From Asterella californica (Eukaryota > Streptophyta > Marchantiopsida > Marchantiales > Aytoniaceae): a stretch of DNA of 64,000 nucleotides. Numbering within the stretch: position 1 is the first letter of the stretch; each line of letters begins with the position of its first letter. Below the pieces are notes generated by a model that saw only the letters and a program-made list of their open reading frames with translations, was not told the DNA's origin and did no database searches. Shown one piece after another: positions 1-10,864 of this stretch. The stretch spans positions 27,498,001 through 27,562,000 of the forward strand of contig JAYKYS010000004.1 of assembly GCA_036924285.1 (NCBI GenBank), written 5' to 3'. The position numbers and the translations under genes are program-made.

Positions 1-10
1 CGAAAACATG

Positions 11-184
11 CAAAGTAAGAATGCTTGTATGTGTTGAAGTAGTCGACACCTTGGAGAAGTAGACAAGATCGCAGTAGGCAATCCCATCTCGTCAAAGCAA
101 AGTAAGAATGATTGTCCGTGTTGAAGTTGTCCACATCTTGCAAAAGTAGGCACGATTGCAGTTTTCATTCCCATCTTGGCATTC
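11..184. repeat. two-copy tandem repeat, period about 87 bp
   Basis: The words CAAAGTAAGAATG, GTGTTGAAGT and ATCCCATCT recur in the same order, with starts at 11 and 98. The two units are diverged, so the duplication is not recent. It is cut by the window edge and may be part of a longer array. No reading frame is associated with it. Confidence 0.6.
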
Positions 185-1439
185 AGAAGAAAATGTCTGC
201 AGTTCAAGTTCCAACGAGTCAAAAAAAGACAAGGAAGATAAGAAAATTTGACCATTGAAGAAGATCGAGCGCTGGAAAACTATATGAAAAAATCACAACA
301 TACATAGGACCACATTTGGTAGAATCACAATTTGACCAACAAAACTCCCAACTAGCCTCTCAGTCAAGCGTCAAAGAATTACTCCAATGTACTCGCTGAA
401 AAAATGTTCATTCATGTAAACAAGTTTACGACAATATGTTGTCATTGAATTGGATACTTGTGTCACTTTAGCACCTTTTACTACAAGTACATGGTGCTCG
501 ATAGAGGTATGGAGGTAATAATCGGATATGTCAAAGCTAGAATCTTTGAGAAAGATTTGACACCGCGGACGAATGTTACGATTATCGTCAAGAGGCCATA
601 GATGTTTCTTGTGGGCACCCACAAGAAACCACTGCGGTCATATCTAATTGACTTTTTATTCAAATGATATGTGTGTTGCAACCGTATGCATGTTCATTGT
701 GTAGAGAATCTATTGTAATTTTTTTAAAAATCAAAAGATTAAATATTTACAGCGATACAAAGATATCATCCTAAATGATACACAGCTCTAGACAAAGCTG
801 TCTTTTAATAATCTATGACCTTTTATTTAGAGACGTTAGAGAATCTTTTGCTTTGGCTTTGACATGCCTAATAAGGGTGTCGATGCTAGAACTTTTTACA
901 TCGATTTTTTGATTCACGAGAAGGAGTTATGACTTCGGTCAAGTAGTTGAAGATGATTTCTATGAGTACTCTCAAAGTGTCTGATGTCGTGTTGTACATG
1001 GGTTTACCATGTACAAGTTCGGTGGAACGATTGTTTTGTGCATATGCGTCGATCATGTGGTATCATGCTAATAAGTTGTTACAGTGGTGTTTTGATTTAG
1101 TCCTTATACACATGTGTTTCATGCAAAAAGCAACAAGACACATGTTAGGGAACTTCAGTGTACTATGTAGACAACCAACGTTGTATTTCTTGTAAATAGT
1201 AGTTGAGCTAAGTTGCCCCAAGTAGGTAGACTTCTTTGTCAACGCTTTCATTCATGCCCACAAGTATTTTACAGTTGTAAATGACTTAGATGAGCTCTAA
1301 ATATTTATTATGGCCGATGATGATTGTGCATGTCATTAGAAGGTAGAAATAAAAATCTTTAGTTCCTCATTGGTGGTTTATTTTGATAAAAAGTTCAAAA
1401 TGACTCTCTAGGGTTGTAAAAGACCTCACGGTCAATACA
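185..1439. other. no recognisable gene
   Basis: Only short overlapping open frames of 60-80 codons occur, without a family motif or codon bias. The stretch holds one diverged copy of the dispersed palindrome described at 3209 (at about 858-885). It looks like decayed repeat DNA. Confidence 0.5.
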
Positions 1440-1870
1440 GAGGTGATCTCTACAAGTATTGGAAAGCTCTTCTCGCTGGCTTGCTCATTAAATCAAAAAT
1501 ATGTCAAGTTGAGGTCAAGAGGACGAAGATATGTCAAATTCAAGTTAGAGGAGTCAATTTCTAAGTGTGCATATTCAAACAGCTATATAACGCATTGTGT
1601 GAGTGATTTGAAGGAGAAACAAGTGGGATTGGAAAGCTCTCAACAAGCTGCTAACAGTGGATTCAACGATCGTCTGATTTGATTCAGAGTGAGTAGGATA
1701 TCATCAAGTGAAGTCTGAAGAGTCAATTTCTGAATGCTCGTATTCAAGTACTCAGAGATATTGCTATAGATCTGATGTGAGGGAGAATTAAGTGGGGTTG
1801 GAAAGCTCTCGATGAATTGATACTTGTGATCAACGATCATTGGATTTGAGTTCATGGTGAGTGAGATACG
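1440..1870. repeat. degenerate tandem repeat, period about 170 bp
   Basis: The phrase TTGGAAAGCTCT recurs at about 1460, 1630 and 1799. Each copy is preceded by related words (GTCAATTTCTRA, GTATTCAA) and followed by CAACGATC. Copies are diverged. The open frames here follow the repeat and are not convincing genes. Confidence 0.55.
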
Positions 1871-2962
1871 ATCGAATGAAGTTAGAGAGTGTAAATTTTG
1901 AGAGTGAGTGTTCAGTTGGACATAGAAAGTTGTTGCTTAGCTGATCTGAGTGAGATCAGGCAAGGTTGGAGAGATTTGGTCGAGCTGGTGATGGTGGTTT
2001 AAAGTTTCAGTCAATTTGGGCTTGAGAAGGCCAAGAGATGACTATTGAAGTTACGGTGTAAAAATTGTGAGTAAACGATAATACATTTGAGAATTCTTGA
2101 GAATTTCCTTGTTTCTGTGGGTGAATCTGATCCTAATCTTCAATAAGAGCGCTCAATGAGTGTTTTCTACTGTGAGTTCAAGTTTCATGCTGATCTGAAC
2201 CTCCAAGGTGGAGATACAGCCGTTTGAAGTTCTTAGGATGTCAAAACATAAACGTTTCACGGTAATTTTTGCACATAGCTTGCAATCTGCTTGTGAAGAG
2301 TGTCAAAGTTTGCTAGAAAAACTCTTACATCCATCCCTAGAGAACACTAGCTGCAAACACCTCACATCTGATTATAGCCAGAATGTTCTACCCTTTCCCA
2401 AGAGCGGCTCTCACCTTACAACACCGTAAAAAACTGCCATGTGGATTATTGTATTTAATGTGGATTATTGAATTTTATTCACTTTAGAGTTCATTTTTGC
2501 AATAAAAAACTTTGATTTAGAATTATGATTCCAAGTATCAGAGATAAAAAATAATTATAATAATAATGGTATAAGAAGTATAATACTTTTAATATGAGGA
2601 GATCATACTAAAAACTCATAAATATAATCCAAAATGATCCAAGGTTCTAAATTAGACTAACCGTTGAGAAGTTATAGCTTTTTGTTGAAGAATATTTTTG
2701 CTTAAGTTTTATATCTTCAAATAAAGCATCTCAAACCTCACATGTGAAAATGAGATCCAGATTAGGATTTAAACCCCATAAGCTTAGAGTGTCAGAGATT
2801 GCAAAACGTCTTATAGAAAGAGTTCGACTCAAGTGAGAAAAAGCTACTTCCGGAAACAGACTGCTTATGAACTTTCCTAATATTTGATATAGATACTCCG
2901 TTCGTTTTATATCGAAGACTTCATACATGATAGGAAGCCATGACAATTATGAGAGAGATCAT
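1871..2962. other. no recognisable gene
   Basis: The sequence becomes increasingly AT-rich. Open frames at 2208-2429 (+) and 2731-2946 (-) are short and resemble no family I know. I see no RNA gene or structured repeat here. Confidence 0.5.
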
Positions 2963-3090
2963 ATTAGGTCCACTCAAACCTAACTTTTACGAAATTGGCA
3001 TAACTCATGTAAAGATATTTAAAGGTTTCAGCTGTAAATTTTACAATCACTTGACATAAATATTGTATGTCCAGAAACATCATATTCTGA
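2963..3090 (-). repeat. dispersed repeat with palindromic end, reverse copy
   Basis: On the minus strand this reads GTCAAGTGATTGTAAAATTT, then TTTCGTAAAA, then AGGTTTGAGTGGACCTAAT. The same ordered words occur on the plus strand at 35385-35548, which shows that the two are copies of one dispersed element. The palindrome half-site lies at 2963-2980. The copy is old and has no coding capacity. Confidence 0.6.
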
Positions 3091-3208
3091 ATGCCACTGG
3101 AAGAAAACGAATCGAATTAATTCTCTTGTTCTGCGATCCTTGACAATGTTTGACACTTCATTTTATGTCTCTTCATTTAAACCTTATAAATTTCATTGTG
3201 AGAAAAAG

Positions 3209-3236
3209 TTTGAATGGTCCTATTAGGGCACTCAAA
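3209..3236. repeat. palindrome half-sites of the dispersed family
   Basis: TTTGAATGGTCC is followed by TATTAGGGCACTCAAA, together a 28-nt imperfect palindrome of the form TTTGAGTGGYCC-TA-TTAGGGCCACTCAAA. Related palindromes occur at about 858-885, 4115-4147, 4400-4427, 35519-35548, 42301-42329 and 49110-49137. No flanking target duplication was identified. Confidence 0.6.
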
Positions 3237-3717
3237 TCCAAAATCATAAACTTCACTACGGGAGTATGTTCAACCCCGTAATACAGATCAGATGTGGTTT
3301 TGCGGAAGAGGGTAACTTGGTTTGAGAGGTCTCTATAGCTGTCCTTACAGTTACAGACATCATTACGTTTCCTTTCAAACCTAGGCATAAGTTCGTAAAG
3401 CATGTATGTGTTAGCGATAAACTCTAATTAAAATTAGGTTTTTAACAAAGATCATAAATATTGTTTAGGCGAGAAAGAACTAACATTGTTTGAGATTCAG
3501 TTTGCTTGTTTCAACTCACAATCACACGAAAACTCTATCGGACCGCATAAAAACTTTATCGCATCCGTTAAGTTCAAATCCGTACTTAAAATAAGCACAA
3601 TGTAGAACGTTAACCATAGCATTATGCGCTCTTGTAAAAGAGAAACACATCGCGGAACACTCGTTACAATGTTTCATGAAAATTTGTTCTTAATGTTCTA
3701 TAGAATGCTGTTTTGTG

Positions 3718-3748
3718 CATTCCGTGCTGTATGTAGCACAACGGAATG
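3718..3748. repeat. short inverted repeat (hairpin)
   Basis: CATTCCGTGCT at 3718-3728 is mirrored by AGCACAACGGAATG at 3735-3748 with one bulged base, leaving a six-base loop. It sits in AT-rich, gene-free DNA and may be a remnant of a small inverted-repeat element. Confidence 0.45.
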
Positions 3749-3899
3749 CGACTATAGCGTTCTGCTGTAATACAGCACTGAATGCTTTCCACAGTGTTTC
3801 ATATTTTTACGAGGCAGAACGTTATTCGCACAAATAATAATAATTATTGCACTTAATGATGAAGTGCGAAACATAGTGTTGGCATTCCATGTATCTCAA

Positions 3900-4147
3900 A
3901 AGTGCACTTCTTTTCATTCAAATTTTGAATGGATGGCGAAACACCCTGACCTGTATTTACTACTGACTAATGTGTCAAATTACAGACATAGAAACATTAT
4001 GAGAGTTACATCCGAAGACGTAAATATTATACGTATCACCTCTAAAGGTGATATGTAATGTTTACATCTCGTCTCTGTAAAAAGAATTACGTCGCTGTAA
4101 AACTGTTAACCTCAGGTTTGAGTGGCCCTATTAGTACATCTCAAACT
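3900..4147 (+). repeat. dispersed repeat with palindromic end, forward copy
   Basis: Words such as GACGTAAATATTATACGTATCAC and CTGTAAAACTGTTAACCTCAGGTTTGAGTGGCCC appear in the order seen in the copies at 35385 and 48960, ending in the palindrome at 4115-4147. A further palindrome at 4400-4427 indicates another degraded copy nearby. The rest up to 4.9 kb is AT-rich without a gene. Confidence 0.5.
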
Positions 4148-4935
4148 TAGAGATTAAAGTTTAAACCCATAAACCTCATTTGTCAAACAGAGACTGCATA
4201 AAGACTTCGAAGACTGCATAAATGTTTGATGAAAAATTTTGAACAACTATCAAGACAAAAAGACTTACGGTCACAAACTATATATGTCCGTCCAGTCTAG
4301 AAATTGCTTACAGAAAATGCACAAATTTATTACAAGAGGTATCACATTCTCTTCACATCCATTATAACATAAACTCTTCTACGGGAGCGACTGCAAGGGT
4401 TTGAGACCACTAGTAGGGTGTATCAAAGCTCAAACATAAGATTCTCTAACGTCCAGCAAGAAAAGTTCGTAGTTTCTCGAAAGTTAGCTGTGGAGAAAGC
4501 AGTGGATCGCTTGTGAGTTGACATAACATTTTTCTTTTAATATTTTATTTTCTCAAAATTACAGTCAATTCTTAGATTTCAAACCTCCTTATGGCTATTC
4601 AGTCTTTGGCCTTAGAGGTTTTCGCATCATTTTCTTAAAACCTTTTATAAGTTTTTATCGTTTTCAAACTCCTTGGCCATAGTTTTCTGAGTTTTTAGAC
4701 ATCCGAAGGCGTCATTTGAACAGTTTGTGCCGTTATACAGGCAAAAATCCTCACGCAGCTGTAAATCCTAGTTCAGACACATTACTTTCTCTCCTTGATA
4801 GTTTCATGACGCGTTTGAGAATAAAGTTCATGGTCAAGTTCGTTTCTTCAAGACCATGGTGCAAGAAGAACTCTTGTGAGTTCTCATATGCTGACACATG
4901 CATTTCTCCTCGTCTTTGTGAACTGGCTCTTTTGA

Positions 4936-5247
4936 CGCGTTTTGCTGTTCTGTGCGGGATCCTGGCTAAGAACTTTACTTCTTCAAGAATTTGGCTATGA
5001 AAATGTGAATGAGAAATGTACCATGTGTCGAAGAAGACTCGATCGGTACAACGGTTTGCGAGTTTAGTGTGGTAAAAGATCCAACTGTGCAGCGTCAGAA
5101 TTCTGCAGTCATAGACACTCATGTCTTATTGAGGGACACAGACCAGCTAGGAGTAAAAGATATAATTTAGCTTTACGTCAAGATGTCGTCAAGGATTTTG
5201 TTCTGCGTTTTCCACCGCCTCCTGGTGAAGTTAAGGAGCTCTTCTAG
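4936..5247 (+). pseudogene. cysteine-rich ORF remnant, possibly zinc-binding
   Basis: One plus-strand frame runs 103 codons between stops with a single internal TAG at 5065-5067. Its translation has CTMC about 26 residues in, then after the TAG CGKRSNCAASEFC and HRHSC. It closes with a proline run in FPPPPGEVKELF before a TAG. Pairs of cysteines and histidines at this spacing suggest a treble-clef or RING-like zinc module, but I cannot assign a family. There is no start codon in context and no neighbouring exon I can join, so it is more likely a decayed exon or a fragment carried by a transposable element than a working gene. The overlapping frame at 4716-5000 could belong to the same remnant through a frameshift. 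This reading rests on motif spacing only. Confidence 0.3.
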
Positions 5248-5384
5248 CCTAAATATGCAAGGAAGTCTGCTCATGTAATGACTTTGTATAACTTTTTATC
5301 GTAAGATTCCCGTAATATCCTTGAAAATGATAAATTTATGATCTATGCAAGTAAATGAGATCTCTTGTACACCTAAAATTAGAC

Positions 5385-6235
5385 TTAGCTTACGCACGCC
5401 AGCAAGCTGGTTTGATTTGACTCGGCTCAGCTCGATTCCATCTCCGTTTCCGCACTCTCGCACTCCGCTCTCACGCTTCCGCTCTCACGCTTCCGCTCTC
5501 ACGCTTCCGCATTCACGCACCTCGGCTCCTTGAAGCCTCCTTCACCAAATCGGATGATTTTTGATGCGAATCGTCTTCCCAACGCGCACCAACTACACTT
5601 GTCGTCCAATTGCTGACCAACAATTACTCGACGTCCGTCGACGCACATCTGCCGATCTCCAAAGTGATCTAGAAATCTGTCACAAGAAATATCAGCAGCG
5701 CTTTCGCACTACCCCATCACAAATCCGACCAAGAATAAGTCCACACACTACTAATCCGAACAACGTTCAAGCACACGATAAAAAAAAATCATCCGTGCAC
5801 GCGCACACCTGCAAATCGAAGATACCAATGATCTACAAACTCCAGAGATATCCTCGGTAGAAATCCGCGACCTGAGAGCACTCTATCAAACCTCGCGACT
5901 TCAGTTCTTCGAGTAATCAAAATTTGTACTCACTCCATCATGACAATCGATAATACACAAACGTTAAAGTCGAACCACACTCACTATGCGCAAAAGAGAA
6001 TCCAGGTTGCACTCACGAAGACTATCTACCATAGCTAGGAGTTTCAAGACTCAACTCAAAGAACTGAAGTCTACATGCTCTACCTGCGAAGTAAATCCCT
6101 AGTGAGGTTAGTCCAAGAACCTTCCCTAACGACATTAAAGGTTCTATCGGGACTAGTCATTATGCATATGGTCAACCTAGCTACACTGATGCTAGGTGCT
6201 AAATTGATGTGACAGATGTCAGAACTGTGTTAGCA
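5385..6235 (+). repeat. repeat W, left copy (forward)
   Basis: This stretch matches, in inverted orientation, 13770-14596. Shared landmarks in the same order are AGCAAGCTGG, CTCCGCTCTCACGC, GAAGCCTCCTT, CGATTTTTGATGCG, CTGCCGATCTC, TGTACTCACTCCA, ACCATAGCTAGGAG and ACCTGCGAAGTA. It includes a small tandem block (CCGCTCTCACGCTT three times, about 5464-5512). Both copies keep an open frame with the words RRRTSADL (here in 5561-5860), which may be a remnant of a coding element or simply DNA similarity. The type of element is not resolved: no LTR ends, target duplication or polymerase domain is visible. Beyond 6235 the copies diverge. Confidence 0.7.
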
Positions 6236-6524
6236 ACAAGTTTGAGAAATAATTTTTCCAAAGTCTTTCATGCCATAACTAGTCCACAACAAATCTCTAC
6301 TTAATCAAGAAATGTCTTCATGGTGATTCTATCAAAATCTTCTTCTAGATTTAAACCTTTAGAATCTAATGTTAGTAGACATTCGAGATTTACGTTTCTT
6401 GTTCGAATCTAATCGTCTTCTGAAATTGAAGACAACTTGCCATCAATGCACTCGCGGGTAGCGCAGATTTAGAAGTTGAGGAGAGAGGAAGTGTTCATAA
6501 CTGTAACTGATTGAGTTGACAACA

Positions 6525-6600
6525 AGGTGATGTGGTAGTGTGGCGTTCGGGTTCTCCCGTTAGGGGACGGAGTTCCAAGGTTTGAATATCGTTAAAAATA
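6525..6600 (+). repeat. possible tRNA-like (SINE-type) head
   Basis: GATGTGGTAGTGTGGCG resembles a Pol III A box, and GGTTTGAATATC about 45 bases later resembles a B box. The spacing fits a tRNA-derived SINE promoter, and no intact tRNA can be folded. The following 300 bases contain short inverted words (GACTTAGAAA/TTTCTAAGTC) but no gene. No second copy was found in the window, so this is weak. Confidence 0.3.
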
Positions 6601-6867
6601 TTTTTTCGCAACTCATTCCTAAATGTCTAGCGGTTCTTTCTCTTCGTCGCATCCTTCTCTCTATCGTGCTTAGGACTTAGAAAACTTTCTAAGTCCCAAA
6701 TGATCTTTCGGGCATCGCGCGCACAGGAAATGGAACTGCATTGATGGGATGTTGCCGTCAGTTTCGGAGGACGATTAGACCCTAGTCGTTTCTCCGGTAG
6801 TTCCCATTATGCGGAGAGTTTGAGTGGTCTTATAATGACAGAGTAGAAAGATTGCTTTTACTACTGA

Positions 6868-6902
6868 CGGCTTCGTTACGTAGTTGATATCCTCTTAACT
6901 CA
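6868..6902 (+). repeat. left part of a duplicated insertion site
   Basis: The 35 bases from CGGCTTCGTTACGTAG to CTCTTAACTCA recur exactly at 7686-7720. If the element at 6903-7656 and one copy of its target duplication are removed, the two lie as a tandem repeat of about 54 bp. The duplication therefore predates the insertion. Confidence 0.7.
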
Positions 6903-7656
6903 CAGGAATTGGCTTGATCACACCCCCAGTACGATCGCTGCGCTTGATCATACCCCTCTTAACGTTTGGTTGCTTGATCATACCCCCAACCTGCAATCGT
7001 CAGTCCTACCGGTAGATCAAGCCATGTCATTCTACACTACCAGCTTGGATTTCTCTCTTGCTGACGACGTGGACCGCGACTGCTTGGGACCTCGTTCATT
7101 CTCCGCACCGAGAAGAGTTTCTGGGACTCGAGGCGTTTCAGCTTGTGATTCCGAATTGTTTCTTGCAGATTTCAGAATAGTCTAACCTGTCAAAGCTCAT
7201 TCTCTCGAAACAAGGTACTGACGGAGGCGCAGTACTAGACCGCACTTGCTCTCGAATTTTACCTCCGCCATGGTTTCTGAGAGGCCTTGTTTGTATTCTC
7301 TGCGACCTGATGTTGAATCGCTAGCGAATTTATCTTCGTCATGGTTTCTGGGAGACCCTGACAATATATTAACAACTTCGACCTAATGCTGAACCGCGAT
7401 GGACCTAATGCTGAACCGCGAGGCGAAACACGTTTCGCTGCATTGCAAGGCAAAACAGGCCTGCGGTGCAGTGTCATGTTTCGCTCTTTACGCCTATGCA
7501 CATGCCGTGTTGGCAGTGACATGGCCTGATCTACATGGCGCGGATACATGCAGGACTGGAAATGACAGGTTGGGGGTATGATCAAGCAACCAAACGTTAA
7601 GAGGGGTATGATCAAGCGCAGCGATCGTACTGGGGGTGTGATCAAGCCAATTCCTG
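6903..7656. mobile_element. non-autonomous Mutator-like element (MULE)
   Basis: The element is 754 bp, bounded by inverted ends of 91 bp (6903-6993 and 7566-7656) that appear identical base for base. It begins CAGGAATTGGCTTGATCA. Each end holds three copies of a CTTGATCAYACCCC motif, which is what transposase binding sites often look like. The flanking sequence TCTTAACTCA occurs directly on both sides (6893-6902 and 7657-7666), a perfect 10-bp target duplication. Long inverted ends with a 9-11 bp duplication are the signature of plant Mutator-like elements; hAT elements make 8 bp. There is no transposase frame inside, so it would need a helper. The interior has a weak internal duplication (7255-7290 and 7320-7355, sharing CATGGTTTCTG). 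Identical ends and intact duplication suggest a recent insertion. Confidence 0.85.
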
Positions 7657-7720
7657 TCTTAACTCATGGTCTCTGATAGCCATGGCGGCTTCGTTACGTA
7701 GTTGATATCCTCTTAACTCA

Positions 7721-9018
7721 TCGTCTCTGAGAGCCATCACTCGTGACTCGACGCTGCTCTAATATCCGGCTCTAGGCTAAACTCAAGACGTGTCTTGACT
7801 CGTCCAAAAGTCCACGAGTATCCTCTGGACAGATATTTAGCAGGACGCCATGGAAAGTCATCAGCCGTGCACATCGATTCCGTCTAAAACGGAGAAACCG
7901 GTTTACTCGTCCTCGGAAAGCCGAGGAGACGAAATGGCCCGACCACGTAAGCATGCTAATGGAAGTCGAAATTGACGCGAGTCAACACTACTAGACCTGA
8001 ATTCTGGCTCTCGAGCGCCGCTGTTCTCGACTCTCCATAGTCTGCACGTTTCATGACACGTAGCGCCTCCGTTTGGCACAAGACGATCATGTCTCTTGAT
8101 GGCGGATGACCTGAGGCAGAGGAATCCACTTAGCCACACCAGTAACTAAGTCAAGCTAACTTCATCTGTACCTTTCAAGCTACTTCATTTACCATAACCC
8201 AGAGTCTTCTTGGTCGAGTTTTGGCAGTTCCACTATACACTTTTCTGTCCTCTACACGAAGTCAAGCTTTGCTCGACACGTCGCTAGCCTGCTACACGAT
8301 CCTAGCTACTGCATACTCCCTTAATGGAAATGGCGGGTACTCGGATTTGCAGGTACGAATGTAAGGACTCCTGGTTCAGAACTTCTCAAGGAAAGCTCAA
8401 GGCTTGTTGCAGTCGATCAACTCACGAAGAGAACGCATTGCATTGAAGATCATGGATGCAGAGGCAGTTTATTAAGAGTTACAGCAAGCATGAACACATG
8501 TGTAACGAAAACACACAACGTAGTCAAGCTCTTGTTCGTTGCCGCATTTGCAAGGGTCAGCCAGGACCCCGGTTCGTGAGCCCGACCAAAGAATGGAATG
8601 TACTCTACTGTAGGATACATGGAGGTTCACCGATTCTACTGTCAATAACCAGGTAGGTCCTTAGCACCTCATAGATATAGACAAGAGTTAACCTGCAACT
8701 TCTTCGGTGAAAACTCTCTTTGCTGGCAAGAATACCGCCACCAGCCACCAGCCCACGGCCTTCTCCTTCTCCTTTCAGGGGGGTGAAACAAGGTTCATGA
8801 CAATCTTTGGCTCGAATGAACGAACACAAGAGTCACAGGTATGTTGAGGGCCGCGGGACCCATACACTTAATTCAGACCAACAATGTTTCACGTCCTGCT
8901 GAAAGGTGGAGTAACTTGAAAGTTAGACAAAGCCCAAGAACATCTTTGAATATCGGGCTGATGAATATATCAGTGCCTTGGAACTTATCCCCATAAATGA
9001 CTTGAACCAAGCGAGTCC
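7721..9018. other. no gene; 3' flank of the transporter
   Basis: Short frames at 7772-8139 (-) and 8456-8656 (+) show no family features. The part next to 9018 should contain the 3' untranslated region and polyadenylation site of the transporter, but I could not place a poly(A) signal with confidence. Confidence 0.45.
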
Positions 9019-10572
9019 CTAATCTTCTTCTTGGCCAGTAGCGAAAGAGTAAATTTGAGTCGTCACCCCGACAGTACTAACGACTACTGCCATCAAAAGA
9101 ATTGTCCACGCCAGCTTCCGTTCGACTAAGCCGCCGCCCACAGATTTGATAGCTACTAGAGCTGGAAACATGAAGCCCAGTGCAAGTCCAGTTGTTGCAC
9201 CCGTGAACTCAAAAGCAACCCAAATATTAGGAATCAACGTAGAACCTAAATAAATGATGGCCAACAAGGCCGATGTGAGGATGACAAATCTGGCATTACT
9301 GTCTTGGAGAGGAGGTGAGGAGTGGAAGAACAGGGAATCGATAGTTTGCCGAAACGAAAAGTGGATAACCGGGAACACGAAAAATAGATGAACGACATAA
9401 CCCACTCGAATCAGATCGTTCCAAAAACGGCTGTGAGATATTCCCAAATCTCTATCAAAATTAGACAATACGTCTGAATCGGTAGCTTCTCCAAAAAGAA
9501 CATAACCCGCAAGAGCGGTCGCCGCATACACTACTACACACAGGAAGATGGAAATTCGTCCCACTTTGGTCATCCTGGGAGCACTTCGATCACGCAGCTC
9601 GTAGTATATAGGTGGGACATTGAACTGACAAACAAACGCATTGGTCATGATTGGCACCACGGTAAGAAGGTCCAAAATCGCCTTCTTGGAGTCGAAGGCT
9701 GGCAGCATGCGTGGTGTGGTCAATTTGCCTTCCACAAGCTTGACAATAGCGATGCCCGATGATAAGATGACGAAAATTAAGGCCAGAACGACAGATATGG
9801 CCGAAGAGATCTCCAGAGATTCGATTCTCTTAAAAAATGTCAAGGGAGAGAGCACAAAAATTACAGTAACCAGCAGAACAACCTTCCTATTTGTCCATAA
9901 CCCCGAACCTCCTGCCCATTCCTCAAATAGACCCGTATGATCCTTCGATCCGGAAAGTACATCTCCCATTATTATGAGGTACACGATGAGAATTCCCCCG
10001 TTATTGATTATGACACACATCTGGGCAACAAAGCGCCCAGTCTTCCCCCAAGCTCCAAACACCATTTCCCCGTACGACCATGCCTTCAACTGCGTGCAGT
10101 ACCGGACTACCATTTCCAAGCTCACCTCAGAGAGCAGCCCCATGACTAATATCACAAAGAGCCCTGTTGCCACTCCCAAAACCCTCATGGCAGCGGGCAA
10201 AGCCATAATTCCAGCGCCAATGATGGTCGTCGACAAATTGAAAACTGCACTCCGCAAGCTTGCTCCAGCATACTTCTCGTCCTTGGCTCTCGGAGTTTCA
10301 TCCCCTCCTGAAGCGCTGCCATTTCTTGCCAAGAGCGGTAAAACATCTCCCGCTGGTTTTCCATCCCTGTGAGCCCCGTTCCCATTCATAGTAGACATTG
10401 TAATCGGTGCAAAACCATCAGACCTAGCTCCCCCACCAGGGAGGAGCCCTGATCTATCAGAAACCTTCTCGGATAACTGCACGAACACGTTAACAGGAGC
10501 ATCTTCCTCATGTCGATCTTCTTGCAGCTCTATCTGCTTGCGATATTCTGCCCCCGCGTTGCGCATGCTCAC
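9019..10572 (-). CDS. AVT6-type (SLC38 family) amino acid transporter
   Basis: This is a complete intronless frame of 517 residues. The first 105 or so residues are polar and probably cytosolic. They are followed by the conserved first membrane segment with NLSTTIIGAGIMALP (about 112-126), then about ten more hydrophobic segments ending at about 510. The motif IIGAGIMALP, the later VPPIYYELRDRS and AGYVLFGEATDSDVL, and the overall spacing match plant AVT6/SLC38 proteins of the amino acid/auxin permease superfamily. In Arabidopsis, members of the AVT6 group export amino acids such as aspartate and glutamate from the vacuole. By analogy this protein would move neutral or acidic amino acids across the vacuolar or another endomembrane, driven by protons; substrate and membrane are inferred. 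Family length is about 430-500, so the N-terminus is somewhat long; an alternative start is Met59 or Met62. No pseudogene signs. The lack of introns is notable. Frames on the opposite strand are shadows. Confidence 0.93.
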   Translation of the reverse strand: MSMRNAGAEYRKQIELQEDRHEEDAPVNVFVQLSEKVSDRSGLLPGGGARSDGFAPITMSTMNGNGAHRDGKPAGDVLPLLARNGSASGGDETPRAKDEKYAGASLRSAVFNLSTTIIGAGIMALPAAMRVLGVATGLFVILVMGLLSEVSLEMVVRYCTQLKAWSYGEMVFGAWGKTGRFVAQMCVIINNGGILIVYLIIMGDVLSGSKDHTGLFEEWAGGSGLWTNRKVVLLVTVIFVLSPLTFFKRIESLEISSAISVVLALIFVILSSGIAIVKLVEGKLTTPRMLPAFDSKKAILDLLTVVPIMTNAFVCQFNVPPIYYELRDRSAPRMTKVGRISIFLCVVVYAATALAGYVLFGEATDSDVLSNFDRDLGISHSRFWNDLIRVGYVVHLFFVFPVIHFSFRQTIDSLFFHSSPPLQDSNARFVILTSALLAIIYLGSTLIPNIWVAFEFTGATTGLALGFMFPALVAIKSVGGGLVERKLAWTILLMAVVVSTVGVTTQIYSFATGQEED

Positions 10573-10848
10573 TAAAGAGTTGCCGAGACCTTACTGGGGC
10601 CTGTTCACTAATTCACCGCCCTTGAATCCACATCTGTGCTTTGCGGACGGCTCTTGTGATTTAGTTTCTCCACAGTTTTCAGTTCCAGGCGATATACTCA
10701 CTTCTCGCTCCACTCTAACCCGTCAGCATCTACTCAAGGGAACTCCCGCATTATCACATTAAAAGCTGATCGTCACGCGGGACCAACTTAACTCACTTAA
10801 CCAGTTTATCCGTAGAATCCGTCGTGCGTGAGGATCTTACACAAACTC

Positions 10849-10864
10849 AACCCTAACCCTAGGG
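10849..10864. promoter_or_regulatory. telo-box-like motif upstream of the transporter
   Basis: AACCCTAACCCTAGGG lies about 280 bases upstream of the transporter start codon. Plant promoters, especially of translation and cell-cycle genes, often carry the telo-box AAACCCTAA; the match here is close but lacks one A. It is far too short to be interstitial telomere DNA. A regulatory role is possible but untested. Confidence 0.35.

Noticed and set aside
6903..7656. The 754-bp element as a hAT element
   Set aside because: A shifted boundary gives an 8-bp match, but the full identical flank is 10 bp and the ends are 91 bp, which fits Mutator-like elements better.
9641..10372. Open frames of 70-132 codons on the plus strand opposite the transporter
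   Set aside because: They are antisense shadows of a well-conserved membrane protein gene and have no domain of their own.
10849..10864. Interstitial telomere repeat
   Set aside because: Only two CCCTAA-type units are present, which fits a promoter telo-box rather than telomere DNA.
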